Assembly: GCA_902782795.1 (NCBI GenBank)
Contig: CACZOT010000241.1
Coordinates: forward strand, 1 to 7,378
Length of the DNA: 7,378 bases
Reading direction: 5' to 3'
From: an uncultured Eubacteriales bacterium
GTDB taxonomy: Bacteria; Bacillota; Clostridia; Christensenellales; Aristaeellaceae
Below are positions 1 through 6,882 of this stretch, piece after piece (position 1 is the stretch's first letter; every line of letters starts with the position of its first letter). The translations under genes and the position numbers were made by a program. The notes under the pieces were generated by a model. It had not been told where the DNA came from and made no database searches. It saw only the letters and a list, made by a program, of their open reading frames with translations.

Positions 1-1354
1 CATCGAGGACGGCGACAGGATCGTCGCCGCCATCAACGAGCAGCTCGGCATCGAGCTGACCGTGCAGTACGTGCCGGAGGGCAACGTAGAGAAGGTCAAC
101 GTCGCCATGGCTTCCGGCGACATGCCCGATATCGTCACCGGCTCCTACGGCACCAGCGCCACCAACTCCTGGATCGAGAACGGCATGCTCGTCAGCCTGA
201 ACGAGTACGCCGAGAGCCTGCCGAACCTGGCCGCCTGGCTGGAGAAGTACTCCTGGTCCGCCGAGGACGGCGTGTACTACGGCATGCCCTTCATCACCCA
301 GTACAACGCCGCCAACGCCCTGATCATCATGCGTCAGGACTGGCTGGACAACCTGAACCTGGCCTACCCGACCACCCTGGACGAGATGGCCGCTGTCCTG
401 CACGCCTTCACCTATGACGACCCCGATCAGGACGGCCAGGACAACACCTACGGCTTCACCTGCGAGAAGCCCGTGGGCAACTTCAACTGGGTCTTCTACG
501 CCTACGGCCGCCAGTACTCCGACTACGAGCTGGACGAGAACGGCAACGTCGTGCCCTTCTTCGAGACGGAGTGCTTCGTGCCCAGCATGGAGTACATCAA
601 GGCCCTGTGGGACGACGGCGTCATCGACCCGGAGTTCCTTCTCAACGACGGCAGCAAGGTCGAAGAGAAGTTCTACCAGGGCAAGGCCGGCGCCATGATC
701 CGCGCCCTGTACCGCCATGTTTCCCGCCATGAGAACAACCTCAAGGCCATCTTCCCCGAGGGCGAGCTCGCCTGGGGTCTGCCGCCGGTCGGTCCGGACG
801 GCGAGAGCTTCGGCCTGAACGCCCAGGGCCGCAGCGGCATGTTCACCGCCATCACCGCCGCCTGCAAGAACCCGGACAAGGCCGCCGCTTTCCTCGACTT
901 CATGGTCAGCCCCGAGGGCAACGACCTGCTCCGCCTCGGCATCGAGGGCATCCACTACACCAAGGACGGCGATGCCGTCGTCTTCAATGAGGAAGAGCGC
1001 GGCAAGGACGCCTTCTCTCCCAACGGCTGGGCGCACGCCCTGGCCTGGGGCAGCCTCTACTGGCCGCTCGAGAGCCAGTACCTGCCCGCCAACGAGCCCA
1101 ACCGCGACCGCGCTCTGCAGAGCGTCGAGCTCGCCACCCAGGCGCAGGTCCCCAGCCTGATCAAGCAGATCACCAAGGCGGAGACCGAGTACTCCTCCGC
1201 TCTGGGCGATATCTACAACCAGTACTTCCTCGATATGCTCCAGGGCAACGTCTCCATCGAGGAAGGCACCGCCGAGCTGATCTCCGAGTGGCATTCCCAG
1301 GGCGGAGACGAGATGCTCGCCGATCTGAACGCCGCCTACCAGGCGACCAAATAA
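1..1354 (+). CDS. ABC transporter extracellular solute-binding protein, family 1 (LplA/YtcQ-like), 5'-truncated
   Basis: This is the 3' part of a gene for the substrate-capturing lipoprotein of a sugar-type ABC importer. The reading frame is open from base 2 and ends at the TAA at 1352-1354, giving 450 visible residues. The N-terminus, with the expected lipoprotein signal and lipobox cysteine, lies off the left edge; the GTG at 62 is an internal valine, not a start. Family-typical stretches are visible: MASGDMPDIV (about nt 104-133), the NGMLVSLNEYA segment, and an acidic loop DPDQDGQDN at about nt 419-445 that resembles the calcium-binding loop found in LplA-like proteins. Aromatic residues are abundant, as expected for a sugar-binding cleft. 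The substrate cannot be read from the sequence; an oligosaccharide is likely because a sulfatase gene follows. Permease genes are not in the window and would be expected to the left. Codon use is strongly skewed to GCC, GGC, AAC and GAC, consistent with high expression. Confidence 0.9.
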   Translation, partial: IEDGDRIVAAINEQLGIELTVQYVPEGNVEKVNVAMASGDMPDIVTGSYGTSATNSWIENGMLVSLNEYAESLPNLAAWLEKYSWSAEDGVYYGMPFITQYNAANALIIMRQDWLDNLNLAYPTTLDEMAAVLHAFTYDDPDQDGQDNTYGFTCEKPVGNFNWVFYAYGRQYSDYELDENGNVVPFFETECFVPSMEYIKALWDDGVIDPEFLLNDGSKVEEKFYQGKAGAMIRALYRHVSRHENNLKAIFPEGELAWGLPPVGPDGESFGLNAQGRSGMFTAITAACKNPDKAAAFLDFMVSPEGNDLLRLGIEGIHYTKDGDAVVFNEEERGKDAFSPNGWAHALAWGSLYWPLESQYLPANEPNRDRALQSVELATQAQVPSLIKQITKAETEYSSALGDIYNQYFLDMLQGNVSIEEGTAELISEWHSQGGDEMLADLNAAYQATK

Positions 1355-1381
1355 GCCCCTTCCCGATCGAAGAGGGATCCA

Positions 1382-1409
1382 GGCCGGCCGGAAGCCTTTC
1401 CGGTCGGCC
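1382..1409 (+). promoter_or_regulatory. Intergenic hairpin between the binding-protein and sulfatase genes
   Basis: Bases 1382-1393 pair with 1398-1409 around a four-base loop (GCCT). The stem has 12 pairs including one G-U. It starts 27 bases after the binding-protein stop codon. No run of T follows (the next bases are CTTCCCGCAG), so it is not a canonical intrinsic terminator. Hairpins in this position, just after a binding-protein gene, commonly stabilise the upstream mRNA or cause partial termination so that the binding protein is made in excess of downstream products. That role is inferred here. Confidence 0.6.
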
Positions 1410-1422
1410 CTTCCCGCAGTTT

Positions 1423-1427
1423 GGAGG
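1423..1427 (+). promoter_or_regulatory. Shine-Dalgarno sequence of the sulfatase gene
   Basis: GGAGG lies eight bases before the ATG at 1436. It settles the start: an in-frame TTG at 1421 overlaps this motif and has no ribosome binding site of its own, so the protein begins MTGNRPNIVF, matching where family members begin. Confidence 0.85.
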
Positions 1428-1435
1428 CAGAGACA

Positions 1436-2926
1436 ATGACTGGAAACCGCCCCAACATCGTGTTCATCCTTTCGGACGACCAGGGCGCCTGGGCAATGCA
1501 CTGCGCGGGCACGCGGGAGCTGGAAACGCCCAACCTGGACCGCATCGCCGCCGAGGGCGTGCGCTTCGATAACTTCTTCTGCGCCTCGCCCGTGTGCTCC
1601 CCGGCGCGCGCGTCCATCCTCACCGGCACCATCCCCTCGCGCCACGGCGTGCACGACTGGCTGCGCAGCGGTAACGTGGACGCCCAGCGCTACGCCGAGG
1701 CGGGCCGCGAGAACCCCTACGGCAATTACGCGGACGAGAACGAGCCCATCCAGTACCTCATGGGCCAGCCCACCTATACGGACCTTCTGCGTGAGCGCGG
1801 CTACACGCTCGCCCTTTCCGGCAAGTGGCACCTGGGCGATTCCGTCCACCCGCAGCACGGCTTCAGCCGCTGGTTCACCATCGGCAAGGGCGGCTGCTTC
1901 TATTACCACCCGGATATCGTGGAGAACGAGAAGATCACCGTGCGCCACGGCGAATACGTGACCGATCTGATCACCAACCGCGCGCTGGAGTTCATCGACG
2001 AGCTCGCCGGGGAGGAGAACCCCTTCTACCTCTCCGTGCACTACACCGCGCCGCACTCGCCCTGGGACGCGGAGCATCACCCCAAGCGGCTCATCGAGAA
2101 GTACGACAAGTGCACCTTCGACGAGATCCCCGATCTGCCGGACCATCCGGACAGCACCGTCAGCGACGGCACCACCGATCCCATCCACGGCACGCCCCGC
2201 CGCCACAACAACCTGCGCGGCTACTTCGCCGCCATCACCGCCATGGATGAAGGCGTCGGCCGCATCCTGGACAAGCTGGACGAGAAGGGCCTCGCCGACA
2301 ACACCCTGGTCATCTTCACGGGCGACAACGGCATGAGCATGGGCCATCACGGCATCTGGGGCAAGGGCAACGGCACCTTCCCCATGAACATGTACGACAC
2401 CGCCGTGAAGGTGCCCTTCCTCATCCGCTGGCCGGGCCATACGCCCGCCGGGCTGGTCTGCCACGATATGACCAGCGCCTACGATATCTTCCCGACCTTC
2501 GCGGACCTGCTCGGCAGCCCCTCCCGCGTGTGCGTGGAGCGCCCCGGCCGCAGCTTCCTGCCCTCCATCGAGGGGCGCGAGGACACCCGTGACGAGCGCG
2601 AGATCGTCGTCTATGACGAGTATGGCCCTGTGCGCATGATCCGCACCCGCGAATGGAAGTACATCCACCGCTATCCCTACGGCCCGCACGAGCTCTACGA
2701 CTTGGTCAACGATCCCGGCGAGATGAATAACCTCGTGGACGATCCCGCCCAGGCCGGCCGCGTGATCGAAATGCGCGCCCGCCTGCAGGCCTGGTTCCTG
2801 CGCTACGCCGATCCCGCCAAGGACGGTCTCTTCGAGGACGTCACCGGCTCCGGCCAGCTCTGCAGCGCCGGCCTCTACAGCGAAAAGCGCGTCAAGTACG
2901 CTCCGAACCCCAAGCGGAACGGGTGA
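1436..2926 (+). CDS. Type I sulfatase (formylglycine-dependent, Cys-type), probably cytoplasmic
   Basis: This 496-residue protein should hydrolyse a sulfate ester, probably on a glycan. The N-terminal metal site is in FILSDDQG (Asp14, Asp15). The sulfatase signature CSPAR places the residue converted to formylglycine at Cys54, with Arg58 following. Further active-site elements are SGKWHLGD (Lys130, His132), HYTAPHSPW (His207) and FTGDNGMSMGHHGIWGKG (Asp297, Asn298, Lys310). The C-terminal part has the usual EWKYI...ELYDLVNDPGEMNNL pattern of the smaller sulfatase subdomain. Length is normal for the family. No signal peptide or membrane segment is present, so the enzyme should act in the cytoplasm on imported substrate, which fits its place 81 bases after a binding-protein gene on the same strand. 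The substrate and sulfatase subfamily cannot be fixed from motifs alone. A Cys-type sulfatase needs a formylglycine-generating enzyme or anaerobic sulfatase-maturating enzyme, and neither is in the window. Confidence 0.93.
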   Translation: MTGNRPNIVFILSDDQGAWAMHCAGTRELETPNLDRIAAEGVRFDNFFCASPVCSPARASILTGTIPSRHGVHDWLRSGNVDAQRYAEAGRENPYGNYADENEPIQYLMGQPTYTDLLRERGYTLALSGKWHLGDSVHPQHGFSRWFTIGKGGCFYYHPDIVENEKITVRHGEYVTDLITNRALEFIDELAGEENPFYLSVHYTAPHSPWDAEHHPKRLIEKYDKCTFDEIPDLPDHPDSTVSDGTTDPIHGTPRRHNNLRGYFAAITAMDEGVGRILDKLDEKGLADNTLVIFTGDNGMSMGHHGIWGKGNGTFPMNMYDTAVKVPFLIRWPGHTPAGLVCHDMTSAYDIFPTFADLLGSPSRVCVERPGRSFLPSIEGREDTRDEREIVVYDEYGPVRMIRTREWKYIHRYPYGPHELYDLVNDPGEMNNLVDDPAQAGRVIEMRARLQAWFLRYADPAKDGLFEDVTGSGQLCSAGLYSEKRVKYAPNPKRNG

Positions 2927-3078
2927 GAAGCCAGCGTTCCATGGAGGGCTGACACGCGCGACCGGCTTCGCTCTGGACCCCCGCTCAGGGGACGGCGGCC
3001 TTTCAGTATCCCCTGTTAGACGGGCTCCAGAGATATGGCAAAGCGACGCCATCGGCTGAGCCACATCTGCATAAGGAA
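2927..3078. other. Non-coding stretch after the sulfatase gene
   Basis: I see no credible gene here. The stretch has less codon-like structure than its surroundings and is rich in short inverted repeats, including the 2971-3032 fold-back and a small 5-bp hairpin (ATGGC at 3035-3039 with GCCAT at 3048-3052). An ATG at 3035 opens a short plus-strand frame, but it has no ribosome binding site and runs through the terminator and the antisense of the flavodoxin gene. Confidence 0.6.
2971..3032. repeat. Fold-back (imperfect inverted repeat) element of unknown role
   Basis: Nested inverted repeats are visible. CTCTGGA (2971-2977) pairs with TCCAGAG (3026-3032). After one mismatch, CCC (2979-2981) pairs with GGG (3022-3024). 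Further in, AGGGGA (2987-2992) pairs with TCCCCT (3009-3014). The result is a long interrupted stem. There is no T-run after it on either strand, so it is not a simple terminator. It could be a decayed copy of a dispersed palindromic intergenic repeat or a structured 3' UTR of the sulfatase mRNA. Confidence 0.4.
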
Positions 3079-3125
3079 AGGGCTTCCGGATTCTGTCGAT
3101 AGAATCCGGAAGCCCTGTTTATTAT
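3079..3125. terminator. Strong intrinsic terminator between convergent genes, probably bidirectional
   Basis: A perfect 16-bp inverted repeat pairs 3079-3094 with 3101-3116 around a six-base loop (GTCGAT). On the plus strand it is followed by TGTTTATTAT, a moderate T-rich tail that suits termination of the sulfatase transcript. On the minus strand the stem is followed by TTCCTTATG, a weaker tail, and could end the flavodoxin transcript about 110 bases after its stop codon. It is the only AT-enriched spot in the gap between the converging genes. Confidence 0.88.
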
Positions 3126-3224
3126 CTGCCAATATGGGAGATCAGAGGACCTTTGGCCCTTTGGGAGGGGCCCAGGGGAAGGACTCCCTGGCGCACCGGC
3201 TGGTCTGCCTGGTGTTTTCCTGGA
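3126..3224. other. Non-coding 3' region of the flavodoxin gene
   Basis: These 99 bases lie between the terminator and the flavodoxin stop codon. No gene is apparent. Two small inverted repeats are visible: GGCCC (3155-3159) with GGGCC (3168-3172), and CCAGGG (3172-3177) with CCCTGG (3186-3191). They share bases, so they would be alternative folds. Confidence 0.45.
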
Positions 3225-3713
3225 TCAAAGCCCCAGCCGCCGCGCGAAATCGCGCAGGCGGTTCTCGTTTTCGGGAGAGGGCTTGTCCCTGGGATCGACG
3301 AGGATGAGCGTGGCGTCCAATTCGCGTCCGCCCAGGTTCTCGCGCAGCTTGCCGAAGGCGCGCTCCGCCCCGGAACCGCTCTGGCAGGCGAAGGCCGCGA
3401 CGCGCTTGCCGGCCAGGACCTTGCGGTTCTCCCGCAGGAAGGTGCGGATCGGCGGCGCGAAGCTCCCCGCCCAGACGGGAAAGCCGATGATGACCCTGTC
3501 GATCTCCGCCGCCTGGAAGGAATAGGGCCGCAGAACCGGCGCTTCCGCCATGACGGAGCTCTTGCCGCCCCAGAAGAACTTGGCAAAGCCCTTGCTGGGA
3601 TAGCTCTTTTCCGGCTCGACGCGCAGCAGGTCCGCGTCCAGGAGACGGGCGAGCGCCTCGGCCGCGTAGGCGGTATTGCCGCCCTGGGAATAGTAGACGA
3701 CGAGATCGCGCAT
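3225..3713 (-). CDS. Flavodoxin-family FMN-binding protein
   Basis: This 162-residue single-domain protein belongs to the short flavodoxin / flavodoxin-like oxidoreductase group, which binds FMN and carries electrons in the cytoplasm. The N-terminal phosphate-binding loop is YYSQGGNTAYAAEAL (Ser9 to Thr14), after beta strand DLVVYY. The PSKGFAKFFWGGK segment (residues 39-51) and the second flavin loop IGFPVWAGSFAPPIRTFL (residues 76-93) are typical of this group. A third loop, ACQSGSGAE (109-117), lies near the isoalloxazine site. The start ATG has AGGAGGT seven bases upstream (about 3721-3727). The gene begins 21 bases after the rhamnosidase stop and is last in its run. The electron partner is unknown, and nothing ties it clearly to glycan breakdown. 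It could equally be a flavin-dependent reductase of unknown substrate. Confidence 0.9.
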   Translation of the reverse strand: MRDLVVYYSQGGNTAYAAEALARLLDADLLRVEPEKSYPSKGFAKFFWGGKSSVMAEAPVLRPYSFQAAEIDRVIIGFPVWAGSFAPPIRTFLRENRKVLAGKRVAAFACQSGSGAERAFGKLRENLGGRELDATLILVDPRDKPSPENENRLRDFARRLGL

Positions 3714-3734
3714 GGGAAAGACCTCCTTATTTCG

Positions 3735-6098
3735 TCAGGCGAAGGGGAAGAACTGGTCCACCGGACGGAAGGCCGCGCAGGGGACGTCGAAGCGGACGAG
3801 GCGGTACGCTCCGGAGGCGAGCTCCTTTTCCCTGCCGCCGTCGGCAAACTGCCAGCCCAGGTCAGCGCGGATGTGGCCCGCCGCGCCTTCAGGCGCGCGG
3901 ACCTCGAGGGCGATCTCGCAGCCCTCGCGCCGCCAGGAGACGGCCACCTCGCCCAGCGCCGTGACCGTGCGGGCGTCGGCGTGATTGATCTGGGGAACGA
4001 AGCGCGGCTCGATCCAGACTTCGCCCAGGCCCTTCTCGCGCGGATCCACGCGGACGCCGCCCAGCGTCTCGTACATCCAGCCGCTCACATCGCCCCAGAA
4101 ATGGTGGTTTTCGGACATCGGGCTGCCCTGCCAGGGCCAGAAGCCCTCCCAGAGCGTGGTCGCGCCGGCCTTGACCCAATAGCCGTAGGAGGGATAGCGC
4201 TCGGTGGTGATCATGCGCCAGGCGAGCTCCGCCTGGCCGCGGGCCGCCAGCACGCGGAAGAGCACGCGCGCGCCGAGCACGCCCACGTCCATGCGCTCCT
4301 CCTGCTCAGCGATGAGGCGCAGGAGCACGCGGAAAGCCGCGTCCTCCTCGCCGGGCTCGAAGATGCCGTAATAAAGGCCCATCGCCTGGGAGGCCTGGCA
4401 GGAGCCACAGACCGTGAGCGTCGCGCGGTCCAGAAGGCATTCGCGCGCCGCAGAGCGGAAGGAACGGCCCAGAGACGCGGCGAACTCCGCCTGGAGCTCC
4501 ATGCCGATCGCGCGGAGCATGACCTCTGCCTTGTGGCAGATATCCATGCACATGAAGGTGTCCGTGACCTTGAGCGGGGCCTTGATCTTCTCTCCGAGCG
4601 CGGCGTGGCACCAGTCGCCCAGGCCGATATGGATCAGGCCGTCCGCGTCCCGCCGGGTGGTGATATAGTGGAGATAGCGCATCATGGCGGCGGCGTTCTC
4701 GCGGATGATCTCCCTGTCGCCTCGATATTTCCAGACGGTATAGGGCAGGGTGAAGAGGACCGCGTCCCAGGCCGGGCCGTTGCCCCAATCAAAGCCCCAG
4801 CCGCCCGTGGGGATGATGCCGGGCAGGGCGCCGTCCTCGCGCTGGGCCTTGCGGATATTGCGCAGCCATTCCCGATAGCTGCGCTCGGCGCGGAAGTTGA
4901 GCAGCAGCTGCTCCGCGGAGAGGGCGGCGTCGGCGGTCCAGCCGTTTTTCTCACGCTGAGGGCAGTCGGTGGGGAAATGGTAGAAATTGCTCAGGTCCGA
5001 GCGGCGCGTCATCTCCTGGAGGGCGTTGAGAGTCGCGTCCGAGCAGGAGAAGGAGCCGCAGGAGGGAAGATCCGAGCTCATGACCAGGTACGTGAGCGCC
5101 TCCGGGACGGCCTGCTCCTCCTTCATGCCCAGGACCAGGCAATAGCGGAAGCCATGGTAGGTAAAGGAAGGCGTGTAGACCTCCTCGCCGCCGCCCTTGC
5201 AGACGTAGACATCACGCTGGTTGTATTTGGCGGGCAGGAAGGTCATGGTGCGCAGGTCCAATCGGCCCTGCTCGTCCAGGGCTTCAGCGAACTGCAGGAC
5301 AATCTTCTGGCCCGCCTCGCCGCGGATCTTCAGGCGGCAGAGGCCGGCGTCGTTCAGGCCGAAATCATAGAGCCAGCCCTCCCGCTCGCCCTCCGCGCCT
5401 GCCAGCGGGAACACGGGCAAATTGGGCCGGAAATGGGGCTCGTAGCCCATGGAGCCGCGCCGCACGGAAACGGCGGGGCGCTCTTCCCGCACGACGATGG
5501 GCTCGGATTCGGCCTCGCGCTGCTCTCCGCGCGGCGCTTCCGCCGGAAGCGCGGGCGACCAGGCGGAGGCGTCGAACCCGGGCTCGCTCCAGCCGGGGAG
5601 CTCGCGGCGAGCGTCGTACCATTCCCCGGCACGCAGGTCGTCAAAGCGGATGGGGCTCTCGTGGCAGAGGAAGCGCTCGTCCGCCTCGAAGAAGGTCTTC
5701 CCGCCGTCCGCGTATTCGATCTCCACCCACACCGCCAGGCGCGGCGCGCCGCGGAAGCGGGCGAGGTCAAAATCCCAGATCGCGCCGCCGGGGGCGTTCA
5801 TCATGCCGTTGCCCAGCAGGAACCCCAGGACGTTTTCGCCCGGCCGCAGAAAGGGGGCGAGGTCGTAGCGGTCGTAATAGAGGATATCATCCGGGTTGGA
5901 GATGTAGGGCGTCAAAAGGCCCCGGGTGCGGCGCGCGCCGTTCAGGTAGAATTCGTAAAAGCCCGCCGCGCAGACGGTCATCCCGGCGCGGACGACTTCT
6001 TTTTCGACCGTGAAGGAGCGCCGCAGATACGGCGCGGGGACGGGTTCCTCGAAGGTGGCGTACGCGCGCGTGGCGCAGACGAACCGCTTGGACAGCAT
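3735..6098 (-). CDS. Alpha-L-rhamnosidase, glycoside hydrolase family 78
   Basis: This 787-residue enzyme should release terminal alpha-L-rhamnose from glycans or plant glycosides. Visible order: an N-terminal beta-sandwich region (about 25-200) with the family-typical FYEFYLNGARRTRGLLTPY (48-66) and NVLGFLLGNG; a second beta-rich module (about 240-340); the (alpha/alpha)6 catalytic barrel (about 345-685); and a C-terminal beta domain (about 690-780). The catalytic motif DCPQREKNGWTAD supplies Asp378, Glu383 and Asp390, with the same spacing as Asp567, Glu572 and Asp579 of Bacillus RhaB. TTLWEG supplies Glu651, equivalent to the catalytic Glu841. Length is somewhat below the 850-1000 of many family members. 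There is no signal peptide, so it should act inside the cell on imported substrate. AGGAGGT stands eight bases before the ATG, and the start lies 18 bases after the phosphoesterase stop, so the two are probably cotranscribed. Linkage specificity cannot be read. Confidence 0.94.
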   Translation of the reverse strand: MLSKRFVCATRAYATFEEPVPAPYLRRSFTVEKEVVRAGMTVCAAGFYEFYLNGARRTRGLLTPYISNPDDILYYDRYDLAPFLRPGENVLGFLLGNGMMNAPGGAIWDFDLARFRGAPRLAVWVEIEYADGGKTFFEADERFLCHESPIRFDDLRAGEWYDARRELPGWSEPGFDASAWSPALPAEAPRGEQREAESEPIVVREERPAVSVRRGSMGYEPHFRPNLPVFPLAGAEGEREGWLYDFGLNDAGLCRLKIRGEAGQKIVLQFAEALDEQGRLDLRTMTFLPAKYNQRDVYVCKGGGEEVYTPSFTYHGFRYCLVLGMKEEQAVPEALTYLVMSSDLPSCGSFSCSDATLNALQEMTRRSDLSNFYHFPTDCPQREKNGWTADAALSAEQLLLNFRAERSYREWLRNIRKAQREDGALPGIIPTGGWGFDWGNGPAWDAVLFTLPYTVWKYRGDREIIRENAAAMMRYLHYITTRRDADGLIHIGLGDWCHAALGEKIKAPLKVTDTFMCMDICHKAEVMLRAIGMELQAEFAASLGRSFRSAARECLLDRATLTVCGSCQASQAMGLYYGIFEPGEEDAAFRVLLRLIAEQEERMDVGVLGARVLFRVLAARGQAELAWRMITTERYPSYGYWVKAGATTLWEGFWPWQGSPMSENHHFWGDVSGWMYETLGGVRVDPREKGLGEVWIEPRFVPQINHADARTVTALGEVAVSWRREGCEIALEVRAPEGAAGHIRADLGWQFADGGREKELASGAYRLVRFDVPCAAFRPVDQFFPFA

Positions 6099-6116
6099 GG
6101 GACAGGACCTCCTCTG

Positions 6117-6860
6117 TTACAGGATGCGCGCCGGATGCCAGCGCAGATAGTCTCCGGAGACGAGGGAATAGTGGACGCCGTGGAAGGGCCCCTGGATGGA
6201 ATCGTGAAAGCGGGCCTCGCCGTGGCTGTGGGCGTAGATTACCTGCTCGGCGCCGTATTCCTCGGCCATCTCGGTGAAGCCGCTCTCCTTTTCGAGGATG
6301 TTCGTGGGCGGGTAGTGCAGGAACATGAGAAAACGGCTGCGGCCCGCGGCCTTGGCGGCCTCGAAGGAGGCGCGCAGGCGCTCGAGCTCGCGCGAGACAA
6401 TCTTCTCCGCGTGATCTGCGGCCTCCTCGTCCCAGCCCGCGACGCGCCCGCGCCGGTCCAGGTAGAACGGCCCTTCGAAGGTGAAGCCCTTCGTGCCGAC
6501 GATCGCCCAATCCCGGTAGGGATACCAGTTGTTCTGCAAAAACGAGAGCCGCCCGGCGAAGCGTTCGTTGAGGGAGGCGGTCTTCTTCGCGTCCCAGAAC
6601 ATATCGTGGTTGCCGCGCAGGAGGATCTTGCGCCCGGGGAGGGCTTCGATATAGCGGAGATCCTCCTCGCACTCGGCGAGGGTGCGGCCCCAGGAATGAT
6701 CGCCCACGAGCACGAGGGTATCCTCCGGGCGGACGGTCTCCTCGCAGAAGCTGCGCAGCTTTTCCTCATGGCCGCGCCAGACGCGGTCCTTGAGCTGGGC
6801 GCGCGCCTTGAGCTCGGCCTGAAAATGCAGATGCAGATCTCCGATCGCGTACAGGGCCAT
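6117..6860 (-). CDS. Calcineurin-like metallophosphoesterase (COG1768-like)
   Basis: This 247-residue protein is a predicted cytoplasmic metal-dependent phosphohydrolase. Metal-ligand motifs appear in order: GDLHLH (Asp8, His10), VGDHSWG (Asp54), RGNHD (Asn84, His85), LHYPPT (His182) and YAHSHG (His211, His213). HYPPTN and the SGFTEM segment (residues 193-198) are, from memory, typical of the COG1768 group of predicted phosphohydrolases, whose members are about this length. Two positions look unusual: the second motif reads GDHSW where I would expect GDISW, and the last reads YAHSHG where YGHLHG is usual. No metal ligand appears lost. The start ATG has AAGGAGG six bases upstream. A 13-bp hairpin lies between it and the preceding peptidase gene. 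The substrate is unknown for the group, and the link to the neighbouring rhamnosidase is positional only. Confidence 0.88.
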   Translation of the reverse strand: MALYAIGDLHLHFQAELKARAQLKDRVWRGHEEKLRSFCEETVRPEDTLVLVGDHSWGRTLAECEEDLRYIEALPGRKILLRGNHDMFWDAKKTASLNERFAGRLSFLQNNWYPYRDWAIVGTKGFTFEGPFYLDRRGRVAGWDEEAADHAEKIVSRELERLRASFEAAKAAGRSRFLMFLHYPPTNILEKESGFTEMAEEYGAEQVIYAHSHGEARFHDSIQGPFHGVHYSLVSGDYLRWHPARIL

Positions 6861-6882
6861 TTCGCCCCTCCTTCCCGCGCGG

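Noticed and set aside
62..64. GTG at 62 as start of the binding protein
   Set aside because: The frame is open to the left edge and encodes sequence typical of the family's mature domain; a start here would remove the signal peptide and the first strands of the fold.
1421..1435. TTG at 1421 as start of the sulfatase
   Set aside because: The TTG overlaps the GGAGG that serves the ATG at 1436 and has no upstream ribosome binding site; the ATG start fits the family's N-terminus.
1825..2250. Arg/His/Pro-rich open frame inside the sulfatase gene in another frame
   Set aside because: It is an overlapping shadow with low-complexity composition, no ribosome binding site, and lies wholly within a well-supported gene.
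3035..3307. Short plus-strand open frame starting at the ATG at 3035
   Set aside because: No ribosome binding site, crosses the strong terminator, and its second half is antisense to the flavodoxin gene.
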